A stretch of DNA of 64,000 bases, taken from assembly GCA_018664485.1 (NCBI GenBank), contig JABJOE010000007.1, positions 1-64,000 of the forward strand. The letters are read 5' to 3'. The DNA comes from Candidatus Uhrbacteria bacterium. GTDB lineage: Bacteria > Patescibacteria > ABY1 > SG8-24 > UBA9934. Made by a program: the position numbers and the translations under genes. Positions 18,636 through 26,314 of this stretch are shown piece after piece. Numbering within the stretch: position 1 is the first letter of the stretch; each line of letters opens with the position of its first letter. The notes beneath the pieces are model-generated. The model saw nothing but the letters and a program-made list of their open reading frames with translations, did not search any database and was not told the DNA's origin.

Positions 18636-18805
18636 GTCATCTCCTCGGAAGGGGAAAATGGGTTGGTTGCCTGGAAGTCTTTTTAGGAGCAAATCGCCCC
18701 TTAGCGCCTCCTCCCTATTTAGGGAGCAGAACGCCACAATGTACAGTGTACGCGCCTAATTGTAAAGAGCAAGTAAACAACTGCCCTCAATCCCCCGCCA
18801 GGCGT

Positions 18806-18834
18806 TTGACAGTATTTTCAGCAAATGATAGACT
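18806..18834 (+). promoter_or_regulatory. Promoter of rpmE
   Basis: TTGACA (18806-18811), 17 bases, TAGACT (18829-18834) with an upstream TG (18826-18827). Transcription would begin within a few bases of the ATG at 18846, which rules out the earlier in-frame ATG at 18825. Confidence 0.7.
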
Positions 18835-18845
18835 CTCGTCGTTCT

Positions 18846-19142
18846 ATGAAAGCTGACATTCACCCAACTTACCACGCAAAAGCAGCAATTTCTTGCGCTT
18901 GTGGAGCAAAATACGATACTGGATCTACCATGGAGGCGATCTCAGTTGAGTTGTGTTCTGCTTGTCATCCTTTCTATACTGGAAAGCAAAAAATCGTTGA
19001 TACGGCTCGTCGAGTTGAAAAATTCGTTAAACGAACCGAAAAGAAGGACAATACAGCACTTGATCATAAGGCAAAGGCAGAAAAGAAAGCTGCTCGTGCT
19101 AAAAAGCGTGCTGACAAAAAAGCAAAGGCTGATCAGGAATAG
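18846..19142 (+). CDS. rpmE: Ribosomal protein bL31
   Basis: 98 aa from the ATG at 18846. The L31 core MKADIHPTYH, then SCACGAKYDTGST and ELCSACHPFYTGKQKI, carries the cysteines of the zinc-binding form (CAC, CSAC). A Lys/Ala-rich tail of about 35 residues extends past the usual end. Part of the large ribosomal subunit at the central protuberance. prfA and prmC follow, a common rpmE neighbourhood, but a terminator lies between. Confidence 0.9.
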   Translation: MKADIHPTYHAKAAISCACGAKYDTGSTMEAISVELCSACHPFYTGKQKIVDTARRVEKFVKRTEKKDNTALDHKAKAEKKAARAKKRADKKAKADQE

Positions 19143-19161
19143 TGATTTTACTTTCAAAAGG

Positions 19162-19184
19162 CGTCCGCTAAATGCGGGCGTTTT
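19162..19184 (+). terminator. Terminator of rpmE
   Basis: Stem CGTCCGC (19162-19168) with GCGGGCG (19174-19180), then TTTT. Confidence 0.75.
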
Positions 19185-19247
19185 GCGTTAAAGAAATACT
19201 CACTCCCCCGCCATTATCTAATTGAACGCACAAAGATCGCTCACAAC

Positions 19248-19276
19248 TCGGCAAAACACTATTTTCAAGGTAAGAT
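19248..19276 (+). promoter_or_regulatory. Possible promoter of prfA
   Basis: TCGGCA (19248-19253), 17 bases, TAAGAT (19271-19276), ending ten bases before the prfA ATG. No Shine-Dalgarno site is seen, in keeping with a near-leaderless mRNA. Confidence 0.45.
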
Positions 19277-19286
19277 CTTAATAGCT

Positions 19287-20360
19287 ATGGACATCAAATC
19301 ACTTCTCACAAAAAAAAGAGAACAAGTTAAAAATCTTGAATCCGATCTAATGGATCCGGCCGTTATTAGTGATCGAAAAAAACTAGAAGAAACTAACCGG
19401 TCTTACCACCGAGAAAAAAAGCTACTTGATCTTCTTGATGAGTACGAGCAAAAGCAGAAACATCTTGAAGTAGCACGAGAAACCCTTAAAGAAGATGACA
19501 AAGAAATGCGTGCACTTGCGCAAGAGGAAATTACAGAATTTGAAACAGCTCTTCCAGGCCTCGAAAAACAAATTCAGCTAGCCCTTGTTCCACGCGATCC
19601 GGTTGATGAGAATGATGCCATCGTAGAGATTCGTGCAGGCGCAGGTGGGGACGAAGCGTCTTTGTTTGCAGGTGATCTGTACAAGATGTACAACCTCTAC
19701 TCTGAAATGCATGGACGAAAGATTCAACTAATATCAAAAAGCCAAAACGACTTGGGCGGGTTTAAAGAAGTTGTTTTTGAAATTCAAGGAGACGGTGCGT
19801 ACGGTGAAATGAAGTATGAATCTGGAGTGCATCGTGTTCAGCGCGTTCCAGAAACAGAAAAACAAGGTCGTATCCATACGTCTACCGCAACAGTTGCTGT
19901 TCTTCCAAAAATTGAAGAGGAAGAGTTCCATCTTGACCCCAAAGACTTGGATATTGAAGCTACAACCTCAACTGGTGCTGGAGGACAGTCAGTAAACACA
20001 ACATATTCGGCTATTCGAATCATCCACAAACCTACAGGTATCCTCGTGTACTGTCAGGAAGAACGTTCACAACGACAAAATAAAGACCGAGCACTCGATA
20101 TTATGCGTGCCCGCGTGTATGCCAAAGAACAAGAGGAAAAACAGGCAGAACTTGACGCTAATCGTCGAGACCAAATTGGTTCTGGAGATCGATCAGAGAA
20201 AATTAGAACATACAACTTCCCGCAAGATCGTGTAACAGACCATCGTATTAAAGAGTCATGGCACAACCTGCCGGGTATTCTAACTGGAGAGATTGAAGAA
20301 ATTCTAACAGCGCTACAACTAGCAGACACACAAAAACGAAACGAAGAAGCAATCAAATGA
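19287..20360 (+). CDS. prfA: Peptide chain release factor 1
   Basis: 357 aa. Frees the finished protein from the ribosome at UAA and UAG. The GGQ motif is present (STGAGGQSVNT, about residue 233), and the codon-recognition region reads RVQRVPETEKQGRIHTS, where PET fits the PxT motif of RF1 rather than the SPF of RF2. The N-terminal coiled coil (about 1-90) is complete. The gene overlaps prmC by four bases (ATGA), coupling the factor to the enzyme that methylates its GGQ glutamine. Confidence 0.95.
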   Translation: MDIKSLLTKKREQVKNLESDLMDPAVISDRKKLEETNRSYHREKKLLDLLDEYEQKQKHLEVARETLKEDDKEMRALAQEEITEFETALPGLEKQIQLALVPRDPVDENDAIVEIRAGAGGDEASLFAGDLYKMYNLYSEMHGRKIQLISKSQNDLGGFKEVVFEIQGDGAYGEMKYESGVHRVQRVPETEKQGRIHTSTATVAVLPKIEEEEFHLDPKDLDIEATTSTGAGGQSVNTTYSAIRIIHKPTGILVYCQEERSQRQNKDRALDIMRARVYAKEQEEKQAELDANRRDQIGSGDRSEKIRTYNFPQDRVTDHRIKESWHNLPGILTGEIEEILTALQLADTQKRNEEAIK

Positions 20361-21238
20361 CAATACTCGAAGCCCTCAACTGGGGACAAGAACAATTGAA
20401 ACAGACAGCACACGAAAAGCGAGAATCCTGTGAACCTATGGGAGACTCCCAGCTGCTACTTGCGGCATGTCTTTCAAAACCGACAGCTTTTTTATTTTCT
20501 CATTTTGAAGACCCCCTTTCACAAACCATTATTGAAAAATACCAACGTTTCATTGCACGACGAAAACGGCACGAGCCTATCGCTTACATTTTACAGACCG
20601 CACATTTCTACGGGCGCCCATTCCACGTAAATCCTTTTGTTTTAATACCTCGTCCTGAAACAGAATCTATAATCGATTTAGCAAAAGAAATCCTTCAAGA
20701 CACATCTACCATAATTGACGTAGGTACCGGGTCAGGAGCAATTGCTGTCACACTTGCAGCGGAGTTTAATCAGCCAGTTATTGCAATCGACATAGATCCG
20801 CAAGCACTTAGCGTTGCCAAGAGAAATGCTGATCGAGCCAATGTCGGCCACCTTCTATCTTTCATGCACGGTGACCTTCTTGAACCGCTTGCAATGTCTG
20901 GTATACGCGAAACAAATCAGCCCCACACTCTAATCACTGCAAACCTCCCCTATCTCACTCAAACTCAGTTTAAGCTTACAGACCCAGATGTACAGACATA
21001 CGAGCCTAAGCACGCTCTTGTTGGGGGACTAGATGGCCTTGAGCACTATGATCGGCTATTTGCACAGCTGGCTATGATGCGTGATCGGCTCACGAAAACC
21101 GTAGACATCATTATCGAAATTGATCCATCACAAAGCAATCCGTTGGCACAGATCATTCGATCTCACTTCCCTGAGGCGAATGCTGAGATCATCGTTGACC
21201 TTACAAAAAAAGATCGCTTTGTACACGTTTCAATATAA
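20357..21238 (+). CDS. prmC: Release factor glutamine methyltransferase
   Basis: 293 aa. S-adenosylmethionine-dependent enzyme that methylates the glutamine of the GGQ motif in release factors. An N-terminal helical domain (about 1-75) precedes a Rossmann domain with the SAM motif IIDVGTGSGAIAVTLA at about 117-132. The active-site motif reads NLPY (ITANLPYLT) instead of the common NPPY. It overlaps prfA and ends at a good terminator. Confidence 0.92.
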   Translation: MTILEALNWGQEQLKQTAHEKRESCEPMGDSQLLLAACLSKPTAFLFSHFEDPLSQTIIEKYQRFIARRKRHEPIAYILQTAHFYGRPFHVNPFVLIPRPETESIIDLAKEILQDTSTIIDVGTGSGAIAVTLAAEFNQPVIAIDIDPQALSVAKRNADRANVGHLLSFMHGDLLEPLAMSGIRETNQPHTLITANLPYLTQTQFKLTDPDVQTYEPKHALVGGLDGLEHYDRLFAQLAMMRDRLTKTVDIIIEIDPSQSNPLAQIIRSHFPEANAEIIVDLTKKDRFVHVSI

Positions 21239-21240
21239 AT

Positions 21241-21277
21241 AGCTCCTACAAATTGACATTGTAGGGCTCTTTTTTTA
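21241..21277 (+). terminator. Terminator of prfA-prmC
   Basis: AGCTCCTACAA (21241-21251) pairs with TTGTAGGGCT (21259-21268), followed by a run of seven T. The loop contains TTGACA, which may serve as the -35 of the next small unit. Confidence 0.85.
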
Positions 21278-21281
21278 TCCT
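21253..21281 (+). promoter_or_regulatory. Promoter nested in the prmC terminator
   Basis: TTGACA (21253-21258), exactly 17 bases, TATCCT (21276-21281). The -35 lies in the terminator loop and the spacer includes its T run. A terminator follows 120 bases later, so a short transcript is predicted. Confidence 0.45.
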
Positions 21282-21325
21282 TAAACTACACCATCTCTTT
21301 TGGTGCAATTCCACCCTGGAACGCC

Positions 21326-21376
21326 ATGCCCACCCTGTGCATCTTCTTCACCGTCCTCGCCCTGATCGTCTGGTAG
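21326..21376 (+). CDS. Possible 16-residue hydrophobic peptide
   Basis: Reads MPTLCIFFTVLALIVW. All codons after the ATG end in C or G, like the other mini-genes here and unlike the core genes. It lies between a candidate promoter and a 10-bp-stem terminator. The ribosome site (TGGAA) is weak. It could be a membrane-inserting micropeptide, or the transcript may act as RNA. Confidence 0.35.
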   Translation: MPTLCIFFTVLALIVW

Positions 21377-21399
21377 GTCAACGCCGACCACAACTCGTC

Positions 21400-21439
21400 C
21401 CGCAGCGCCCCTCGTGGTGTTGCGGTTCGTTTTTTTATT
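21400..21439 (+). terminator. Terminator of the micropeptide unit
   Basis: CCGCAGCGCC (21400-21409) pairs with GGTGTTGCGG (21416-21425), including two G-T pairs, then TTCGTTTTTTTATT. Confidence 0.7.
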
Positions 21440-21440
21440 C

Positions 21441-21462
21441 AAAAAAGACGGCCGAAGCCGCC
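21441..21462 (-). terminator. Terminator of the DUF3048 gene
   Basis: On the minus strand GGCGGC-TTCG-GCCGTC is followed by TTTTTT. It lies seven bases past the stop codon. Confidence 0.85.
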
Positions 21463-21468
21463 TCTTTC

Positions 21469-22554
21469 TTACTTATATTCAACCTGTGACAGATCATCCA
21501 CTATCTCTATCCATGTCACTCCAGGATGCATTTCAACCTCCCCGCCATTTAGATAGAACGTAATGCGGCCGCCGTCCTCCATCCTCCACTCAACTAAATC
21601 AACGTTACCCATGCGGAATAGCAAAGCGTTACCGCGACTAAATGTATCAATAGATTTTCGGCCAATATTATCAATCGTTCTTATATCCATTGCGAGCACC
21701 GCTACTGTGTCTGACCAGATATTTGCCCCATCCTCCATCCGTGTTGGAGATCCGTATGTGTAACGAAGATATGATTCTTCATCAATATCATATTCCCAGT
21801 CAACGTCATATACAACGCCATCTGCAAAATCGATCTCAACCAGTAACACAGGTTCTTCCGCAGGCTCAACCTCACCATAGATCCACTGGTCATAATCAAG
21901 TGGCTGTAGATCCAGTCGATCGCTCGCTTCGATCAAAAGCTCAATAGTTGTAAACACATTGTGAGGTGCGAAGCGAGTTCCGTTTTCACGCCAGAAATAA
22001 TCTCCAAACCAGAACTGGTTAATGTCTAATGTATCTCCATCCAGAATCTGCTCCAGCGCGTCAGGAGAGCCTCCAACATGCCCATAGAGAGCCTGCAAGC
22101 TATCTGCCCAATCAACATAGTAAGGGCGTGCTGAACGAACAGGTCCAATCTTATCTACTTCATCCTCATCCGAAAACAGTACCAGGAAACGAGGAATGCC
22201 AGCCTCAACCGGAGCCTCTATAACCATGAAAGCCTGATCCAAACCAGACAATGGCCAAGCGTCAGCAGAGTTCTCTACCATCACTCCAATCACTTGTGGA
22301 AGTGATTCGTAAGCCTCTTGTATCACCTCACCCGTTAACGGATGACGAATAGGCTCATCAACTAATATCTCCTCCACAATTTCGGCAACTGGTCCTGGAA
22401 GCGAAGACAAGAATGTCCATCCAGCAATAGCGCCTACCACTACAAGAACAACGAGCGCTATCCACATCTCATCGATGCGAACGCTAGACAACAAAGAAGC
22501 GAGCCCCTTGCGAGACTCGATCTTCTTTTCGTTGTTCGGTTTTTTATTTTGCAT
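21469..22554 (-). CDS. DUF3048 (YerB-like) membrane protein
   Basis: 361 aa from the ATG at 22554. Earlier in-frame starts would run far into the L25 gene. A cytoplasmic head is followed by one transmembrane helix (about 32-54, IALVVLVVVGAIAGWTFL) and an extracytoplasmic DUF3048 domain with its signatures: GVMVENSADAWPLSGLDQA, then EAGIPRFLVLFSDE and GPVRSARPYYVDWA. The Bacillus relative YerB is a lipoprotein of unknown function; here the anchor is a membrane helix. It overlaps the end of the L25 gene by 11 bases, so the two are translationally linked. Confidence 0.8.
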   Translation of the reverse strand: MQNKKPNNEKKIESRKGLASLLSSVRIDEMWIALVVLVVVGAIAGWTFLSSLPGPVAEIVEEILVDEPIRHPLTGEVIQEAYESLPQVIGVMVENSADAWPLSGLDQAFMVIEAPVEAGIPRFLVLFSDEDEVDKIGPVRSARPYYVDWADSLQALYGHVGGSPDALEQILDGDTLDINQFWFGDYFWRENGTRFAPHNVFTTIELLIEASDRLDLQPLDYDQWIYGEVEPAEEPVLLVEIDFADGVVYDVDWEYDIDEESYLRYTYGSPTRMEDGANIWSDTVAVLAMDIRTIDNIGRKSIDTFSRGNALLFRMGNVDLVEWRMEDGGRITFYLNGGEVEMHPGVTWIEIVDDLSQVEYK

Positions 22555-23209
22555 TTGATTCCCCCTCCTTCTTGTCGTCACCTTCGGCTCCAGCAGCTTC
22601 GTTACCGTCAGCACCATCTTCAATTGGAGCATCAAGTTCGTCGATAGCTTCAGCCTGTCGTGGCATCTGAACGATTGCGATTGTTTGCTTTGGATCTGTT
22701 GTAATTTCCATTCCTTCCGGAACAACGATGTCAGACACATGTAGAGCATCTTCAAATGTTGCAAGTGGAGCAATGTCGAGAACGAATTCACGAACCAATG
22801 CGCTCGGCAACGCTTCTACGTCCACCTCGTCAATTGCTTGCACAAGTGTTCCACTCATATCCTTTACGGCAAGTGATACACCCTCCAATCGAACGCTCAC
22901 AGATGTCTGCACCTTCTCGTTCATGTTGATACGACGGAAGTCAGCATGTGTGATGTACTCAGTAAGTGGATCTCGTTGTAACTCCTGGATCAACACGTTA
23001 TGAGCGGTACCGTCAACATCTACAGACACCACAGTACTCACTCCAGCCTTTGCGTATAGTCGCTCAAGGTCGGATCGATCAAGAGAAAGATTTGTTGGCT
23101 CGATTTCAAACCCATACATAACAGCAGGAACTTCCCCTTCTAAACGTAGTGAGTTTGTCTTGCGGCCCATGATTTCTCGGGCCTTAGCAGCTATCGTATT
23201 ATCAGACAT
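22544..23209 (-). CDS. rplY: Ribosomal protein bL25 (CTC form)
   Basis: 221 aa from the ATG at 23209; the 15 extra in-frame codons upstream do not fit the family. Binds 5S rRNA. The N-terminal L25 domain (about 1-92: GEVPAVMYG, LIQELQRDPLTEYITHADF) is followed by the beta-rich CTC domain (about 93-190), giving the longer stress-protein form, and by an acidic tail. A promoter with a leader of about 40 bases lies upstream. Confidence 0.9.
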   Translation of the reverse strand: MSDNTIAAKAREIMGRKTNSLRLEGEVPAVMYGFEIEPTNLSLDRSDLERLYAKAGVSTVVSVDVDGTAHNVLIQELQRDPLTEYITHADFRRINMNEKVQTSVSVRLEGVSLAVKDMSGTLVQAIDEVDVEALPSALVREFVLDIAPLATFEDALHVSDIVVPEGMEITTDPKQTIAIVQMPRQAEAIDELDAPIEDGADGNEAAGAEGDDKKEGESNAK

Positions 23210-23255
23210 ATGAAATTTTTGCCCTTTCGGGTCTTTTCTTTGGAATAACGGCACT

Positions 23256-23284
23256 ATTGAACCGCATTTAGCCTATCCTGTCAA
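23256..23284 (-). promoter_or_regulatory. Promoter of the L25-DUF3048 operon
   Basis: Minus strand TTGACA (23284-23279), 17 bases, TTCAAT (23261-23256). The leader contains a small CCCGAAAGGG hairpin before the ATG. Confidence 0.6.
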
Positions 23285-23307
23285 CCTTTATAGAAATAGA
23301 CAATCTT

Positions 23308-23631
23308 CTACTTTGAGAACAATTCCTGACTCCATGCAATGTCTAGCGCCTCATGAGCCTCCATAACGTCGCCAATACTTACGATTTCCTTCCCATGGAA
23401 GAGTTTAGCGTCCTCAAATGAGCAGTCTGTCATCAGCCCAGAGCACATAACCCCCTCTTTTTGACGTAATACAGAAAAGAGCATTGAATGCTTACATTTA
23501 TCGCAAGTGAGGTGAAATAGAGTCTGCTCCTTAGCCTTCCTCAAAATACGTACATTTTGATAAATATACGCAGTTTTACAGGTCGGGCAAGCGCCTACAA
23601 TACCCATTGGGTCATTTTCGTGTGAGTGCAT
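23308..23631 (-). CDS. Small Zn-ribbon-like protein of unknown function
   Basis: 107 aa from the ATG at 23631. A TTG at 23682 would lengthen it by 17 residues but lies beside the repeat element, so I prefer the ATG. Two CxxC pairs (CPTCKTAYIYQ at about 17-20 and CDKCKHSMLF at about 43-46) suggest a zinc ribbon in the first half. The second half is helical. I do not recognise the family. It lies between L25 and rodA on the same strand. Confidence 0.55.
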   Translation of the reverse strand: MHSHENDPMGIVGACPTCKTAYIYQNVRILRKAKEQTLFHLTCDKCKHSMLFSVLRQKEGVMCSGLMTDCSFEDAKLFHGKEIVSIGDVMEAHEALDIAWSQELFSK

Positions 23632-23691
23632 GTCGTGAGAATTTAAATATGTTTTTTGATTGATGTAGATATGCGTTGACAAAGCATGTCA

Positions 23692-23909
23692 GGCCCCGCA
23701 ACATTGAAGTGTCCAAAGATATCCGCAGACTATTACAAGCTGCCATGTTCTCGACTCATTCGGAAGAATGTTTAGGCGAGACTAGCGAAGGACGGATATA
23801 TTTGAGATCAATTCTAGGAGCGGGGAAAACGGTGAGGAGCCGTACTAATACGTACGGTAACGAACCGTAGGGGCCCCGCAACACCGAAGTGGTCCAAAGA
23901 TATCCGTCC
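23692..23909 (+). repeat. GTAC fold-back element, copy B, with partial tandem copy
   Basis: The full unit (23790-23909) folds with GGACGGATAT 23790-23799 pairing ATATCCGTCC 23900-23909, GCGGGG 23820-23825 pairing CCCCGC 23874-23879, CGGT 830-833 pairing ACCG 864-867, and CCGTAC 840-845 pairing GTACGG 852-857 around TAATAC (last pairs numbered within 23xxx). The 3' part (GGCCCCGCAACA...GAAGTG...TCCAAAGATATCCG) is present a second time at 23692-23725 with only few differences, 180 bases upstream, as if a 5'-truncated copy preceded the full one. It fills the gap between the Zn-ribbon gene and rodA. Confidence 0.65.
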
Positions 23910-23912
23910 CTA

Positions 23913-25037
23913 CTATACCAGATTTATTTTGTCTCCTGGGCGTAAATGCACAACTATACTCTGCACTATACCAATCAAAATCATCGATATTAAAAGTGAA
24001 GTTCCACCGGCACTCACAAGAGGTAGCGCCACTCCGGTTGTCGGCAGTACAGCAAGGTTCACACCGATATTTACAACAGACTGAACAACGAAAATAGCAA
24101 AAATACCAATCGCTAAAAAGCTTGTAAAGTTATCACGTGCCTGTCGGGCGGCTGTCAGCATCCTCCACAGCAACACACCAATTGCAGCGAACACCACCAT
24201 CACACCAATGAACCCTAGTTCCTCTGCGATGACTGCAAAAATAAAGTCAGTCTGACTCTCTGGCAAAAACTGTAACTGACTCTGAGATCCAAAACCAAGT
24301 CCACGTCCGAACAATTGCCCTGAACCAATAGCAATCTTTGCCTGTGCAATGTTATACCCGCTACCAAGTGGATCCAATGTTGGGTCTAGAAAAACCTGCA
24401 ATCGTAGACGCTGATAATCGGCAAGTGCAAACATCCATGCAACCCAACCTAACAACGCTCCTGCAAATGTGATTATTACAGCGTGATGAACCCGCAGTCC
24501 AGCGAAGAACATCACAATCATCCACATACCAATCAACAAAATAGCACTACCAAGATCCGGCTGCGCAATCGTAAGAACCGTTGGTGCAGCAACCAAAAAA
24601 CCACTCCCAAATATCTCCTTCCATCCAAAACGGCGACGAGCATGCTCTCCAAAATATCGAGCTAACTGCACGGCGAGTGCCACCTTCATAAACTCAACGG
24701 GCTGAAATGAAACTCCGGCGACAATAAACCAACCTGTCGTTCCGTTGAGCTCTGTTCCAAAAAACAAAACTAAAACCATCAAAGCGACCCCAACCAAATA
24801 CAGTGCCCTCCCCCAGCTGCGTAAGAATAGATGATTGAAATTAGCTATAACAATCATTACTACTGTAGACACTAGGAAAATCGCTGCATGTTTTTTAACC
24901 AGGGCAAACTCTAACGTCTCACGAGATAACTCAACAGAATAAATCGCGGCAAGCCCAAAAGCGAACAAAACAAAGGTCGCAAGCAAAAGCAACCAGTCAA
25001 AACGCTGAAATTCTCGAAAAAACCGACTCGCAATCAT
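23913..25037 (-). CDS. rodA: Rod-shape SEDS glycosyltransferase RodA
   Basis: 374 aa with about ten membrane helices, the full SEDS (FtsW/RodA/SpoVE) length. Polymerises peptidoglycan strands from lipid II with a class B penicillin-binding protein during cell elongation. Family marks: WFIVAGVSFQPVEFMKVALA, AQPDLGSAILLIG, and the C-terminal signature FLPESQTDFIFAVIAEELGF. RodA is preferred over FtsW on sequence style and because no division genes are near. Its partner PBP is not in the window. Confidence 0.88.
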   Translation of the reverse strand: MIASRFFREFQRFDWLLLLATFVLFAFGLAAIYSVELSRETLEFALVKKHAAIFLVSTVVMIVIANFNHLFLRSWGRALYLVGVALMVLVLFFGTELNGTTGWFIVAGVSFQPVEFMKVALAVQLARYFGEHARRRFGWKEIFGSGFLVAAPTVLTIAQPDLGSAILLIGMWMIVMFFAGLRVHHAVIITFAGALLGWVAWMFALADYQRLRLQVFLDPTLDPLGSGYNIAQAKIAIGSGQLFGRGLGFGSQSQLQFLPESQTDFIFAVIAEELGFIGVMVVFAAIGVLLWRMLTAARQARDNFTSFLAIGIFAIFVVQSVVNIGVNLAVLPTTGVALPLVSAGGTSLLISMILIGIVQSIVVHLRPGDKINLV

Positions 25038-25072
25038 ACACGAGTCAGCTTATCAAAGTGATAGATTCAAGG

Positions 25073-26026
25073 CTACCTTTCGATACCATCTCTACTGTCC
25101 AAGTCATCCCCTCCCTGCTGATCCATGTAAACATCCTCATCAAAGTAATCAATAACCGGATAAATCCGTAAATCCTGTGCACTGGTCGGAGCACGCCCAA
25201 ACCAATTAACTGTCACCTCTCGTATCTCCCCAGCTTCAAAACCTGCGATAGTGGCTTGATTAACTCCAACAACCGTCCCTCCACGTTCAAGCACGATCCA
25301 AAATGGAGTTGACCAATAATTGTACGGGGTATCATTCTCTACCGTGAACATTGATCGCACGACACTATCTTCTTCTAAAACTATTTTATCTCCATATTCT
25401 GATGATGACAGAACAAAATTCTCATGCTCATCCATCCAAGAGTTTATATCAGCAACCTCGTGTGTATCAACGCGCTGCCAAACTACATCCTCTACAATCA
25501 GCTCAGCTTGCGACGGCGAATTCTCAAGAGCAACACTCAACTGAATAAGTGGACGCGATTCACTTGGTAGAACGAATCCCGATTCCATATCAGTCACCTC
25601 ACCATCCTCCGTCTCGAATCCATATTTAAATGTCGCGTACCAATCTTCATTCCCGTTTTCAATCTCAGAATAAAAATCATATTTACCATCATCAAATGTG
25701 ATAGCGATAGCATTACTCGTCAGAAGAGCGAACGGAGCGCGCTCCAACGATTCATCGTGCAAGGAACCAATCTCATTAAACACCTCGGCTACCGATTGCC
25801 TATCTGCAAACTGACCAGAAACCAAATACCCAAACACGAAAAATAAAAACAATAAAACCAAGATGAGATCAAACAATGCCCATATACCGAGAGCCAAACG
25901 TCCAACGATCGGACGAGCATCTATCATCCGAACATTTCGCTGATAATCCTTCTCTGCCTCCGAAACTTTACGCTGTGCCTCTTGCAGCTGCGTATCGATT
26001 GGTGGCTGTTCTTCTTTTTTAGCCAT
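25073..26026 (-). CDS. Conserved single-pass membrane protein, function unknown
   Basis: 317 aa. A short coiled coil in the cytoplasm (about 10-35) leads to one strong transmembrane helix (about 47-72, IWALFDLILVLLFLFFVFGYL). The outer part is an acidic, beta-rich domain of about 240 residues with no motif I recognise. The tail is Asp/Gln-rich. Upstream of rodA with a 35-base gap, so probably co-transcribed and possibly tied to the envelope. Confidence 0.55.
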   Translation of the reverse strand: MAKKEEQPPIDTQLQEAQRKVSEAEKDYQRNVRMIDARPIVGRLALGIWALFDLILVLLFLFFVFGYLVSGQFADRQSVAEVFNEIGSLHDESLERAPFALLTSNAIAITFDDGKYDFYSEIENGNEDWYATFKYGFETEDGEVTDMESGFVLPSESRPLIQLSVALENSPSQAELIVEDVVWQRVDTHEVADINSWMDEHENFVLSSSEYGDKIVLEEDSVVRSMFTVENDTPYNYWSTPFWIVLERGGTVVGVNQATIAGFEAGEIREVTVNWFGRAPTSAQDLRIYPVIDYFDEDVYMDQQGGDDLDSRDGIER

Positions 26027-26100
26027 AATATTTTAAGTATAGCAAACCATTACAAAACGTGGTAAAGTGTCGCCGTTATCATGAATAATAATACCTCACG

Positions 26101-26275
26101 ATAGCACGTTGAAACTAGTCTAGTTTTCCACAAATCGCTGACTGTCTTCACTATTGTGCTTCGGCGCAATGTCTGTAGCTACTCAATGATTTGTTGAAAA
26201 ACATCCTCGACCTTGGCAATTATTAAGGTCGTACCTGACCAAATGTAGAGCTGAATAAATTGTTCAACGGCTCTT
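26101..26275. other. Structured intergenic region before gyrB
   Basis: About 290 bases separate the divergent membrane protein gene and gyrB. Four hairpins are visible: AAACTA/TAGTTT near 26112-26126, ATTGTGC-TTCG-GCGCAAT (26153-26170), CGACCTT (26208-26214) with AAGGTCG (26225-26231), and AGAGC (26247-26251) with GCTCT (26270-26274). No match to tmRNA, SRP RNA or RNase P. It could be a long gyrB leader or a small RNA. Confidence 0.35.
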
Positions 26276-26314
26276 TGACTCTAGAAATACTCATCGCGGA
26301 TGTATCATTACACT

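Noticed and set aside
23632..23682. TTG start giving a longer Zn-ribbon protein
   Set aside because: No ribosome site, and the extra residues carry no family feature; an ATG lies 17 codons on.
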